From assembly GCA_938045215.1 (NCBI GenBank), contig CALINF010000305.1:1-5743 (forward strand): a DNA stretch of 5,743 bases, written 5' to 3'. The position numbers were made by a program, and so were the translations under genes. The stretch's first letter is position 1. Each line of letters begins with the position of its first letter. Below, one piece after another: positions 1-5,743 of this stretch. This stretch comes from an uncultured Halieaceae bacterium. Its GTDB lineage: Bacteria > Pseudomonadota > Gammaproteobacteria > Pseudomonadales > Halieaceae. Below the pieces are notes generated by a model that made no database searches, was not told the origin of the DNA, and saw only the letters and a list, made by a program, of their open reading frames with translations.

Positions 1-6
1 CAATTC

Positions 7-27
7 AAGGAGCAGGGCGGTACCGCC
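7..27 (+). promoter_or_regulatory. Shine-Dalgarno AAGGAG followed by a 12-base palindrome in the leader of the first gene
   Basis: A strong Shine-Dalgarno sequence, AAGGAG, lies at 7-12, but the ATG at 31 is 18 bases further on, too far for normal initiation. Between them is a perfect palindrome, GGCGGTACCGCC, at 16-27. As RNA it could fold into a 4-bp GC stem with a GUAC loop. Looping it out would leave about 6 bases between the Shine-Dalgarno and the ATG, a good spacing. As DNA it could equally be a dimeric repressor site. The sequence and distances are seen directly; the folding and any role are inference. Confidence 0.4.
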
Positions 28-30
28 ACG

Positions 31-1362
31 ATGGATCCGTCACGTTTTCGGCGCTGGCTCTCTTCCAGGGTCGTTCGCAGTGTCGTCAGTCCCAAGCGGC
101 TGGCCAGCGTGGAGAGCAAAGCCGAGCGCGCACGTAGCAAATCTGGCTCACCTCACCAGATCGAATATTTCCATCAGGTGGATGATGCCTATAGTCATCT
201 TGCTGTACAAACTTTGCAGCAGCTTGGTAGTCGCTACCAGGTTGAAGTTGAGGTGCATCTTGTTGAGGGTCCAAGCGGGTCCAACTTGCCCGAGCCTGAG
301 CTGCTACTACCGCTGGCTCGCTATGATGCGGCGCTGATAGCGCCGCACTATGGACTACAGTTTCCTGCGAATGCTATTGCCCCGGGTGAAGACAATTGCG
401 CATTGGCGCAGCGGATACTGACTCATGTCGCTGGCACAGGTTTTGCCGATACAGCGATAGCAGTAGGGCAGGCCTTGTTTGCCGGGGATAGCGATACTCT
501 GCAACAGATTGCTGCCGAAGCGGGGATGGCTTCCGCCAGTGAGGCAGCCGCGCGAGTGCGAGCTGGCATCGAGCGCCGAGCCCAGCTGAAGCATTATTCG
601 GGTGCCATGTTTTATTACGGCGGCGTCTGGTACTGGGGCGTAGATCGTTTGTATCACCTGGAACAGCGTTTGAGCGAGTTGGGTCTTTCAGCGCAGCCGT
701 CAGAGCCACTTCTGTATCCCCGGCCGGCCATCGATTCGGGCTCTTATCGCGCCAATGGCAGCCTTACGTTGGAGTTCTACGCGTCACTGCGCAGCCCCTA
801 TACGGCCGTTATCTTCGATGAGGCGGTTGAGTTGGCCGAACGCAGTGGCGTACGACTGGCCCTGAAGCCAGTGCTACCCATGGTGATGCGCGGTGTGTCA
901 TTGAGTCGCAACAAGGGCTTATATATTTTCCGTGATGCCGCGCGCGAAGCCCGTGCGCTGGGGCAAACTTTTGGCAATTTCTATGACCCCATAGGAGCGC
1001 CAGCACGTCGTTGCTATGCGCTGTATCCGTGGGCAGAGCGTCAGGGTAAACATATTGAGCTTATGAGCGCATTCATGAAGGCTGCGTTTCGAGAAGGCAT
1101 AAACACCAACTCCGAGCGGGGTTTTCGTTCGGTGGTTGAGGCCGCGGGCCTGTCGTGGGAAGAGGCACTGCGTGAGCAGGAAAGCGACGAGTGGCAGCAG
1201 TTACTGGAGCAAAACCGGCAGGCAATGTATGAGTTTGGTTCCTGGGGTGTGCCGACTTTCAGGTTGCTTGATAGTGAAGGCAAGCAGGTGATCTGGGCCT
1301 GGGGGCAGGATCGGCTGTGGCTGTTTGCCCGCGAAATTCAGCGGCTGTTAGTGCAGGCATAA
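31..1362 (+). CDS. Tandem DsbA-family / 2-hydroxychromene-2-carboxylate isomerase-like protein (GST kappa-like)
   Basis: The 443-residue protein contains two thioredoxin-fold domains of the DsbA/HCCA isomerase type, in which glutathione is used for isomerisation or conjugation. There is no signal peptide, so it is probably cytoplasmic; residues 1-40 are basic and look disordered. Domain 1 (about 43-215) opens with IEYFHQVDDAYSHL and ends with a WGVDRLYHLEQRL helix. Domain 2 (about 244-443) opens with LEFYASLRSPYTAV, where Ser255-Pro-Tyr matches the kappa-class catalytic serine motif, and ends with GVPTF (cis-Pro408) and WGQDRLWLF. Domain 1 has Asp-Asp-Ala-Tyr in place of Ser-Pro-Tyr and GAMF (191-194) in place of the cis-proline loop, so it is probably non-catalytic. 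The length is about double that of a single-domain isomerase. The neighbouring gene 115 bases downstream on the same strand is another glutathione transferase-like protein. The ATG at 31 is preferred, but the frame stays open to the left edge, so an earlier start cannot be excluded. The fold is well supported; the substrate is unknown. Confidence 0.85.
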   Translation: MDPSRFRRWLSSRVVRSVVSPKRLASVESKAERARSKSGSPHQIEYFHQVDDAYSHLAVQTLQQLGSRYQVEVEVHLVEGPSGSNLPEPELLLPLARYDAALIAPHYGLQFPANAIAPGEDNCALAQRILTHVAGTGFADTAIAVGQALFAGDSDTLQQIAAEAGMASASEAAARVRAGIERRAQLKHYSGAMFYYGGVWYWGVDRLYHLEQRLSELGLSAQPSEPLLYPRPAIDSGSYRANGSLTLEFYASLRSPYTAVIFDEAVELAERSGVRLALKPVLPMVMRGVSLSRNKGLYIFRDAAREARALGQTFGNFYDPIGAPARRCYALYPWAERQGKHIELMSAFMKAAFREGINTNSERGFRSVVEAAGLSWEEALREQESDEWQQLLEQNRQAMYEFGSWGVPTFRLLDSEGKQVIWAWGQDRLWLFAREIQRLLVQA

Positions 1363-1407
1363 GTTACAGGGATTTTGTGCGGCTCAAGGGCAAGCAAACT
1401 GACCAAT

Positions 1408-1434
1408 CACAGGCCCTCCTGTGCTCGCGGCACA
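1408..1434 (+). other. Two overlapping small inverted repeats in the intergenic region
   Basis: In the 115-base gap between the two plus-strand genes, CACAGG (1408-1413) pairs perfectly with CCTGTG (1418-1423) around a CCCT loop. TGTGC (1420-1424) pairs with GCACA (1430-1434) around a TCGCG loop. The two stems share 1420-1423, so only one can form at a time. No T-run follows either, so they are not a convincing intrinsic terminator. No clear sigma-70 promoter was seen in the gap. A processing site, a weak attenuator or chance are all possible. Confidence 0.2.
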
Positions 1435-1466
1435 ACACCCAAGACATTGGAGTGATACTTATCTAC

Positions 1467-1472
1467 GGAGAG
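1467..1472 (+). promoter_or_regulatory. Ribosome binding site GGAGAG that fixes the start at 1478
   Basis: GGAGAG lies 5 bases before the ATG at 1478. An in-frame GTG at 1421 would add 19 residues, but these resemble no part of a glutathione transferase and that GTG has no comparable ribosome binding site. The protein from 1478 begins MTQYTLYGG, exactly where the first beta strand of a GST N-terminal domain should begin. Confidence 0.75.
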
Positions 1473-1477
1473 AACTC

Positions 1478-2590
1478 ATGACGCAGTACACGCTCTACGG
1501 TGGCGAGCTATCGTTATACACTGGTAAGGCGCGAGCTTATATGCGCTATAAAAAGCTGGATTGGCACGAAGAGCTGGCAACCCGGGAGATCTATAAGTCG
1601 GTCATCCTGCCGCAGATCGGCGCGCCGATTGTGCCCGTACTGGCGACTGATGCTGGTGAGTATGTACAAGACACCACAGACATTATCGATTTTCTGGAGG
1701 CGCGTCATCCCGACTATTCAGTCTATCCTGATACTCCTGTACAAAAGTTGGTGGCCTTACTGCTTGAGTGTTATGGGGACGAATGGCTGATCATTCCGGC
1801 AATGCATTACCGCTGGAGCGTACTTGAGCAGCAGAGTGATTTTATTCTCTCCGAGTTTGGCAGGTTAAGCGCGCCCGAGGCTTCCTACGAGCAGCAGATT
1901 GAAATCGGCCGCAAAACCTCGGCGCCATTTCGAAGCTCTATCGTAGCGCTCGGGGTAACCCAGGAAACCATTCCCGGGATTGAACGTGCCTACGCCACCT
2001 TGCTGGAGCAACTCAATAATCACTTTACGCAATACGACTACTTGCTGGGCTCGCGTCCCAGCATTGGGGATTTTGGACTGTTAGGGCCGTTATATGCTCA
2101 CCTGGGGCGCGACCCGGTGCCGAAGGCAATCATGCAGGAGACAGCGCCGGCGGTTTATCGGTGGGTGCAACGAATGAATGCCCCTGAGCCCTTGTCTGGC
2201 GAGTTTCTCGCCGATGATCAAGTTCCCGAGTCACTGTATGGCGTGCTAGAGACTCTGTGTGCCGATTTTCTTCCCGATGTGCTCGATGTCATTGTGCATA
2301 ATGAAAAGTGGATGAACGACCATCCAGGAGAGAACATTCCCAGAGCGCTTGGCATGCACCCGTTCCATACGGGTGGAGCTAGCGGGGAGCGGTACATGCA
2401 TAGCTACGCTCAGTGGATGTATCAGCGTCCATGGCGGCACTATCAAGCGCTTTTAGAGCAGGATCGCGAGCATGCAGACGCGCTACTGCAAAAAGTGGGC
2501 GGCCTGACTGCGCTGCAAACGCCCATCAACAAGTTTGTTACCCGCAAGCCTGGTCAATTGGAGTTGACAGAACAGCACACACCGACCTGA
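1478..2590 (+). CDS. Glutathione S-transferase family protein with C-terminal extension
   Basis: This 370-residue soluble protein begins with a GST N-terminal thioredoxin-fold domain (1-76): YTLYGGELSLYTGKAR carries the first strand and catalytic loop, IVPVL holds cis-Pro53, and QDTTDIIDFLE (64-74) is the glutathione-binding acidic motif and following helix. The all-helical GST C-terminal domain (about 85-235) includes LGSRPSIGDFGLLGPLYAHL (190-209), which fits the N-capping and hydrophobic-staple motif of the family. Canonical GSTs are about 200-230 residues, so residues 240-370 are extra; they contain aromatic and histidine-rich stretches such as MHPFHTGG (293-300) and QWMYQRPW (312-319). 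The activating residue could be Ser12 or Tyr14 in the LSLYTG loop, and no cysteine occurs there. It lies downstream of the tandem HCCA isomerase-like gene on the same strand, which suggests a shared glutathione-dependent role. Its end faces the convergent phospholipase D gene 19 bases away. The GST fold is secure; the substrate is unknown. Confidence 0.85.
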   Translation: MTQYTLYGGELSLYTGKARAYMRYKKLDWHEELATREIYKSVILPQIGAPIVPVLATDAGEYVQDTTDIIDFLEARHPDYSVYPDTPVQKLVALLLECYGDEWLIIPAMHYRWSVLEQQSDFILSEFGRLSAPEASYEQQIEIGRKTSAPFRSSIVALGVTQETIPGIERAYATLLEQLNNHFTQYDYLLGSRPSIGDFGLLGPLYAHLGRDPVPKAIMQETAPAVYRWVQRMNAPEPLSGEFLADDQVPESLYGVLETLCADFLPDVLDVIVHNEKWMNDHPGENIPRALGMHPFHTGGASGERYMHSYAQWMYQRPWRHYQALLEQDREHADALLQKVGGLTALQTPINKFVTRKPGQLELTEQHTPT

Positions 2591-2609
2591 AGTCTCAAAC
2601 TGGACAGGC

Positions 2610-4181
2610 CTACAATTGCCCCTCGATAGGTACGAGCTTGTACAGGTTAGCCATTAGTCGTCTGCTCATGCTCGCCTGTGGTTCAGAGGTGTACACTTCG
2701 TGCTCCTCATTTTCCGGTTCCCAATACCATCGGGTTTTGCCGTCGCTGTTCAGTGCTACTCGGTACGCAACGTCCGGCAAAGAAGTTTCCAGTGATTCGG
2801 AAAAGCGATTACCGACGGGAGGTGACTCTACAAACAACCCCATCTCGGTATTGAGCAGAATCGATCTTGGGTCAAAGTTAAGCGAACCCACGAAAATCGT
2901 TTGCCTGTCGATCAAGCTGGCTTTCGAGTGCAACGTGATGCGATCGGGGCTAAATCCCCACTCACTTTCCTGCCCAGGTTTATCAACACGGATTTCGTAA
3001 AATTCCACTCCCTTTCCAAGTAGTTCCTGTCGGTATTTCACATAGCGAGAGTGCACAGGAATATGATTGGTAGAGGCCAGGGAGTTGGTGACCACAACAA
3101 CGCGCACGCCTTTGGCTACGATCTCGGCGAGCATCTGTGCACCAGCCTTTTGTGGGATGAAGTAAGGCGTCACGATGACAATCTCGCTCTGGGCCTGCCG
3201 GAATCGCTTGCCGACATCCACAGCCAGTGTCGCCAGCGTGGCATCGCCCACGGCACCAGTCAGCTTGGTCGGACTGTCGATGACCACGGTTGCGGGAGCC
3301 GCGATAAACAACTCCTCTTGCTCCCAAACAGCCTTGATCTGCTTGCTGTTGACCGCCGGCGCATAGATGCCATTTTCAGCAGACGCAACTTCTCTTTGGA
3401 CGTACTCGCGCCAGTCATTAAGCTGCTGCGGCTTCACTGCGTTTCCAAATGCCTCTACCGGTACCGCCAGTTCGCTGTTCCAATAGGCGTCAAATCCAGA
3501 GGCGATGTCGGCAACTGCCGGGCCTACCGTCATTATCTCAAAATCATCAAACTTCACATCCTGCTTCAGTTCAAAGTACTCTTCACCGATATTGCGTCCG
3601 CCCACGATGCTCACGCTGCCATCGACAGTGAATGACTTGTTGTGCATGCGCCGGTTAGCGCGCTTGAAGTCCAACAACAGACCCCAGTACCGCAGACTGT
3701 TACGTGAGACTGGATTAAACAGCCGTACTTCAATATGCGGGTGAGTATTAAGCAGACTCAGTGGGGAATCGAGCCCCGGAGAAAAAATGTCGTCGATTAG
3801 CAAGCGTACCCGTACGCCCCGATCAGCTGCGCGCAGAAGCTTTCCCGTGAAAAGCGCCCCAACGCGGTCTCTTTTGAGGATGAAGTATTGTGCGTCGATA
3901 GACTGCTGTGCATTTTCTATAAGCCTCAGTCTTGCGCCTAGCGCCCCGATACCGTCGGGTAACCCCAGAAACCCCGACTGCTGACCATGCTCGATAGACC
4001 ACCTATTTGCGAATTGCCCCAGTTGGGTATCGGCAGTAGCAATCATAGCCGTGGACGGTTCGCGGGGGTAATCAAATGGTACGCTGGTGCAGGCTTGTAA
4101 CAGCAGTATGGAAAACAACAGCGCGAATGTGCGATGGAAGGACGAGGAAGAGCAGTGAGTGAATTTCATCATGTCGAGCAT
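2610..4181 (-). CDS. Phospholipase D family lipoprotein, ClsC-like (putative cardiolipin synthase)
   Basis: The 523-residue protein has two complete HKD phosphodiesterase motifs. HKD1 is HNKSFTVD (His180, Lys182, Asp187) followed by GGRNIGEEYF. HKD2 is HSKASLID (His418, Lys420, Asp425) followed by GSLNFDPRS. Such enzymes form a phospho-histidine intermediate and transfer phosphatidyl groups. The blocks RLLIDD, GLD, EVRLFNP and MHNKSFTVDG resemble E. coli ClsC (YmdC), which makes cardiolipin from phosphatidylglycerol and phosphatidylethanolamine. The N-terminus has a hydrophobic stretch FALLFSILLLQAC with a lipobox before Cys31. Residue +2 is Thr, not Asp, so outer-membrane sorting by Lol is expected if the Cys is lipidated. 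It is somewhat longer than ClsC (about 473 residues). The first ATG (4181) has GGGAGGG 12 bases upstream; Met4 and Met5 are alternatives that also keep the signal. It follows the AAA+ gene by 79 bases and may share its transcript. A hydrolytic phospholipase or nuclease role cannot be ruled out. Confidence 0.88.
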   Translation of the reverse strand: MLDMMKFTHCSSSSFHRTFALLFSILLLQACTSVPFDYPREPSTAMIATADTQLGQFANRWSIEHGQQSGFLGLPDGIGALGARLRLIENAQQSIDAQYFILKRDRVGALFTGKLLRAADRGVRVRLLIDDIFSPGLDSPLSLLNTHPHIEVRLFNPVSRNSLRYWGLLLDFKRANRRMHNKSFTVDGSVSIVGGRNIGEEYFELKQDVKFDDFEIMTVGPAVADIASGFDAYWNSELAVPVEAFGNAVKPQQLNDWREYVQREVASAENGIYAPAVNSKQIKAVWEQEELFIAAPATVVIDSPTKLTGAVGDATLATLAVDVGKRFRQAQSEIVIVTPYFIPQKAGAQMLAEIVAKGVRVVVVTNSLASTNHIPVHSRYVKYRQELLGKGVEFYEIRVDKPGQESEWGFSPDRITLHSKASLIDRQTIFVGSLNFDPRSILLNTEMGLFVESPPVGNRFSESLETSLPDVAYRVALNSDGKTRWYWEPENEEHEVYTSEPQASMSRRLMANLYKLVPIEGQL

Positions 4182-4185
4182 AGGT

Positions 4186-4220
4186 CAGCATGGCCCTCCC
4201 TGTCGAGGCAGATCATGCTG
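4186..4220 (-). promoter_or_regulatory. Ribosome binding site of the phospholipase D gene inside a possible hairpin loop
   Basis: On the minus strand, GGGAGGG (4200-4194) precedes the ATG at 4181 by 12 bases, slightly long. It is flanked by a perfect 7-base inverted repeat, CAGCATG (4220-4214) and CATGCTG (4192-4186), with 21 bases between the arms, so the Shine-Dalgarno would sit in the loop. The stem is weak and the loop long; a regulatory role is only a possibility. Confidence 0.3.
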
Positions 4221-4260
4221 CAAGGCCGGGAATTGATTCACCACGCAGCGCTCTGCGCTA

Positions 4261-5355
4261 TCAGCGCCTGATCTGCTGCTTCCAGTCTTCGTACAGTGTA
4301 AGCCAGACAGGCCCGCTCTTGCGGCTCACCTCCGTTTCAAAGTAGTGAGTCATGCGCTTTAAGTCGTTCAGGTTATCTTTTATCGCTGCGCCTATGAGGA
4401 AGTTGGCGAGGTCGTGTACATCCATTGGACCATCGCGATAGTAAAAAGCGTACACACCCATGGCGTGGGTCACCGAGACAGCTTCGGCTGTAGACATGTT
4501 CGCTGCGGCCAGCCGGTCTGTGCTCCGCCCATCCAGTGTTTGGCCATTTCGTAACTCATGAAACAGCGTAACGAGAACCCGCACAATGTCAGCGTCTGGC
4601 GCGTAGTGAACACCAGCGGTTTCCAGTAAGCGGCCAGCCTCTCTCAACACGACCGTAATCTCATCCTCAAGATGACTAATAGGATGAATGGTTTCAAAGT
4701 TCATACGGCGCTTGAGTGCGGCGCTCATACGATTGACACCCTCGTCGGTCGTATTGGATGTGCCAATGAGATTGAAGCCTTCGCGCGCGTACAGAATTCG
4801 GTTTTCACCGTCCAGCTCCGGCACCGCGATGCTGCGTTCAGACAGTATCGAGAGTAGGGCGTCCTGCAGCGCAGTAGAGGTTCGCGCGATCTCTTCAAAA
4901 CGCACCATCTTGCCCTCATTCATGCCGCGATACACGGGGCCGGGAATCAGCGCGTCAACGCAAGGCCCGGAACGTTCCACGACAGGTGCATTCCAGCTGT
5001 ACAAAAGCTGCTGCACGGTCTCTATTGCACCGCCCTGTACGACGATGGTGGAATCGTCGCAGATCGCCGCACACAATAGCTCCGATAGCCAACTCTTGGC
5101 GGTTCCTGGCTCTCCAATCAGCATGGCGCCGCGCTGCGTAGCCAGGGAGGTAATAATGCGGGTAACCACCTGTCGGGGTGCAACAAACTTCGGGGTGATG
5201 CCCAAGTTATCCTCCCCCAGCACAAACTGTTCTACCGACCGTGGCGACAGCAGCCAGCCTGGTGGCTTTGCAGCCGAGTCCTGATCGCGTAGGCGCGATA
5301 ACTCATCGCGATAGGTTAGCTCCGCTGGCTGGCGTTGTATTCCTGTACTTTGCAC
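4261..5355 (-). CDS. MoxR-type AAA+ ATPase, YehL-like (AAA_5)
   Basis: This 364-residue cytoplasmic protein is a MoxR-clade AAA+ ATPase, a group that usually acts as a chaperone-like remodeller of partner proteins. Walker A is GEPGTAKS (81-88). Walker B is MVRFEEIAR (150-158), with Glu154-Glu155 in place of the common Asp-Glu. Sensor 1 is around TSNTTDEGVN (199-208), with Asn201 as the likely sensor. The arginine finger region is ALKRRMNF (213-220). A C-terminal lid follows with GRSTDRL and the STAEAV segment (288-293). The full-length pattern, including ITPKFVAPRQVV before the P-loop, matches the ATPase of the yehLMPQ-type clusters that combine AAA+, VWA-domain and SWIM-zinc-finger proteins. 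None of those partners is in this window. The start is GTG at 5355, 3 bases after the stop of the GspE/PilB gene, with GAGGGGG 10 bases upstream; the next in-frame Met (78) lies too close to the P-loop. The family is well supported; its target is unknown. Confidence 0.87.
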   Translation of the reverse strand: MQSTGIQRQPAELTYRDELSRLRDQDSAAKPPGWLLSPRSVEQFVLGEDNLGITPKFVAPRQVVTRIITSLATQRGAMLIGEPGTAKSWLSELLCAAICDDSTIVVQGGAIETVQQLLYSWNAPVVERSGPCVDALIPGPVYRGMNEGKMVRFEEIARTSTALQDALLSILSERSIAVPELDGENRILYAREGFNLIGTSNTTDEGVNRMSAALKRRMNFETIHPISHLEDEITVVLREAGRLLETAGVHYAPDADIVRVLVTLFHELRNGQTLDGRSTDRLAAANMSTAEAVSVTHAMGVYAFYYRDGPMDVHDLANFLIGAAIKDNLNDLKRMTHYFETEVSRKSGPVWLTLYEDWKQQIRR

Positions 5356-5358
5356 GGT

Positions 5359-5743
5359 TTACCAGCCCCCTCGTTTTTCCGGCGCCATACGATCGGCAGG
5401 TAAAACTCTGGTTAACTCGCTCAACGGAATATTGCCTGATATCACGTGATCCAGCGCGCTATCTCGAAGGGTGGCCAGGCCGGAGTCGAGTGCGATTGCG
5501 CGCAATGAACTAATGGCGACTTTTTGCGAAATAGCATCACGTATCTCGCTGTTGACCAGCATGAACTCCACTACCGCCACTCGGCCGTGCGTGCCGCGCC
5601 CTGAGCAGGTATCACAACCAGCACCCTCGTAACAGCGGAAGTCGGCGGGCATGCCATCGGGAAACAGTTCAGCGACAATAGCCTGGTCGATGGCCGCTTC
5701 TTTTTTGCAGTCGCGGCAGATGCGCTTGGCCAGCTTCTGTGCG
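5359..5743 (-). CDS. GspE/PilB-type secretion or pilus assembly ATPase, C-terminal part (runs off the right edge)
   Basis: Only the last 128 residues are present; the coding frame continues past 5743. The fragment begins AQKLAKRICRDCKK and continues to GAGCDTCSGRGTHGRVAVVEF. This CxxC...CxxC pair is the tetracysteine zinc site of GspE, PilB and MshE, and the GRxxVVEF strand follows it as in the family. The tail (ISSLRAIALDSGLATLRDSALDHVISGNIPLSELTRVL, quoted here only as its helix block from Ile to Leu) is the usual helical end of these ATPases. Such proteins are cytoplasmic hexamers that power type II secretion or type IV pilus/MSHA pilus assembly at the inner membrane. Walker A and B and the N-terminal domain lie outside the window, so GspE, PilB and MshE cannot be told apart. 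The stop (TAA) lies 3 bases before the GTG of the AAA+ gene, indicating an operon and probable translational coupling. Confidence 0.85.
   Translation of the reverse strand, partial: AQKLAKRICRDCKKEAAIDQAIVAELFPDGMPADFRCYEGAGCDTCSGRGTHGRVAVVEFMLVNSEIRDAISQKVAISSLRAIALDSGLATLRDSALDHVISGNIPLSELTRVLPADRMAPEKRGGW
5366..5372 (-). promoter_or_regulatory. Ribosome binding site for the AAA+ gene, inside the end of the GspE/PilB gene
   Basis: Read on the minus strand, GAGGGGG lies 10 bases before the GTG at 5355 and overlaps the last codons (Arg-Gly-Gly-Trp) of the upstream gene. It supports the GTG as start and shows that ribosomes finishing the GspE/PilB-type gene would expose the downstream initiation site. 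Confidence 0.55.

Noticed and set aside
1421..1477. Earlier GTG start for the GST gene
   Set aside because: The extra 19 residues do not belong to the GST fold and the ATG at 1478 has a well-spaced GGAGAG.
2591..2609. Bidirectional terminator in the 19-base convergent gap
   Set aside because: No inverted repeat of useful length or T-run is visible in the gap or in the adjacent gene ends.
2413..3000. 195-codon plus-strand open frame spanning the convergent gene ends
   Set aside because: It overlaps the end of the GST gene in another frame and is antisense to the phospholipase D gene, has low-complexity Ser/Arg/Ala composition and no recognisable motif; it is a shadow of the real genes.
3051..3635. 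194-codon open frame antisense to the phospholipase D gene
   Set aside because: The minus-strand frame carries both HKD motifs and a lipobox; the antisense frame shows no domain and no good ribosome binding site.
4244..4257. CGCAG-CGCT-CTGCG inverted repeat just after the AAA+ stop as a terminator
   Set aside because: The stem is only 5 bp and no T-run follows on the minus strand, so intrinsic termination is unlikely.
4688..5284. 198-codon open frame antisense to the AAA+ gene
   Set aside because: The opposite strand encodes clear Walker and sensor motifs; this frame is rich in Ser, Arg and Pro as expected for an antisense shadow.

Overview
The window looks like chromosomal DNA of a gammaproteobacterium, possibly a marine one. 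This is inferred from moderately high GC, Shine-Dalgarno-type starts, a ClsC-like phospholipase D lipoprotein and glutathione-type enzymes; no rRNA or other taxonomic marker is present. The region is almost entirely coding: five genes, the longest non-coding stretch 115 bases, and no tRNA, rRNA, CRISPR array, insertion sequence or phage gene.

The left half (1-2590, plus strand) carries two thioredoxin-fold genes. The first (31-1362) encodes a tandem DsbA/2-hydroxychromene-2-carboxylate isomerase (glutathione S-transferase kappa-like) protein. Only its second domain keeps the Ser-Pro-Tyr and cis-proline signatures; the first looks degenerate. The second (1478-2590) encodes a soluble glutathione S-transferase-like protein with an extra C-terminal region of about 130 residues. 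Side by side they suggest a glutathione-dependent detoxification or catabolic pair with unknown substrate.

The right half (2610-5743, minus strand) is read towards the first pair, with a convergent gap of only 19 bases. In transcription order it holds the C-terminal 128 residues of a GspE/PilB-type secretion or pilus ATPase running in from the right edge, then a MoxR-type AAA+ ATPase of the YehL-like group starting with GTG three bases after the GspE/PilB stop, then after 79 bases a two-HKD phospholipase D lipoprotein resembling cardiolipin synthase ClsC. The tight spacing suggests one transcript for at least the first two.

The most notable points are the coupling of a GspE/PilB-type ATPase to a YehL-like AAA+ protein whose usual VWA and SWIM-zinc-finger partners are not in the window, the half-degenerate tandem isomerase, and a 12-base perfect palindrome lying exactly between a strong Shine-Dalgarno sequence and the first gene's ATG. 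I do not see a clearly new system. The GspE-AAA-phospholipase D order is the best candidate for something not commonly described, and it needs the sequence beyond 5743 to judge.
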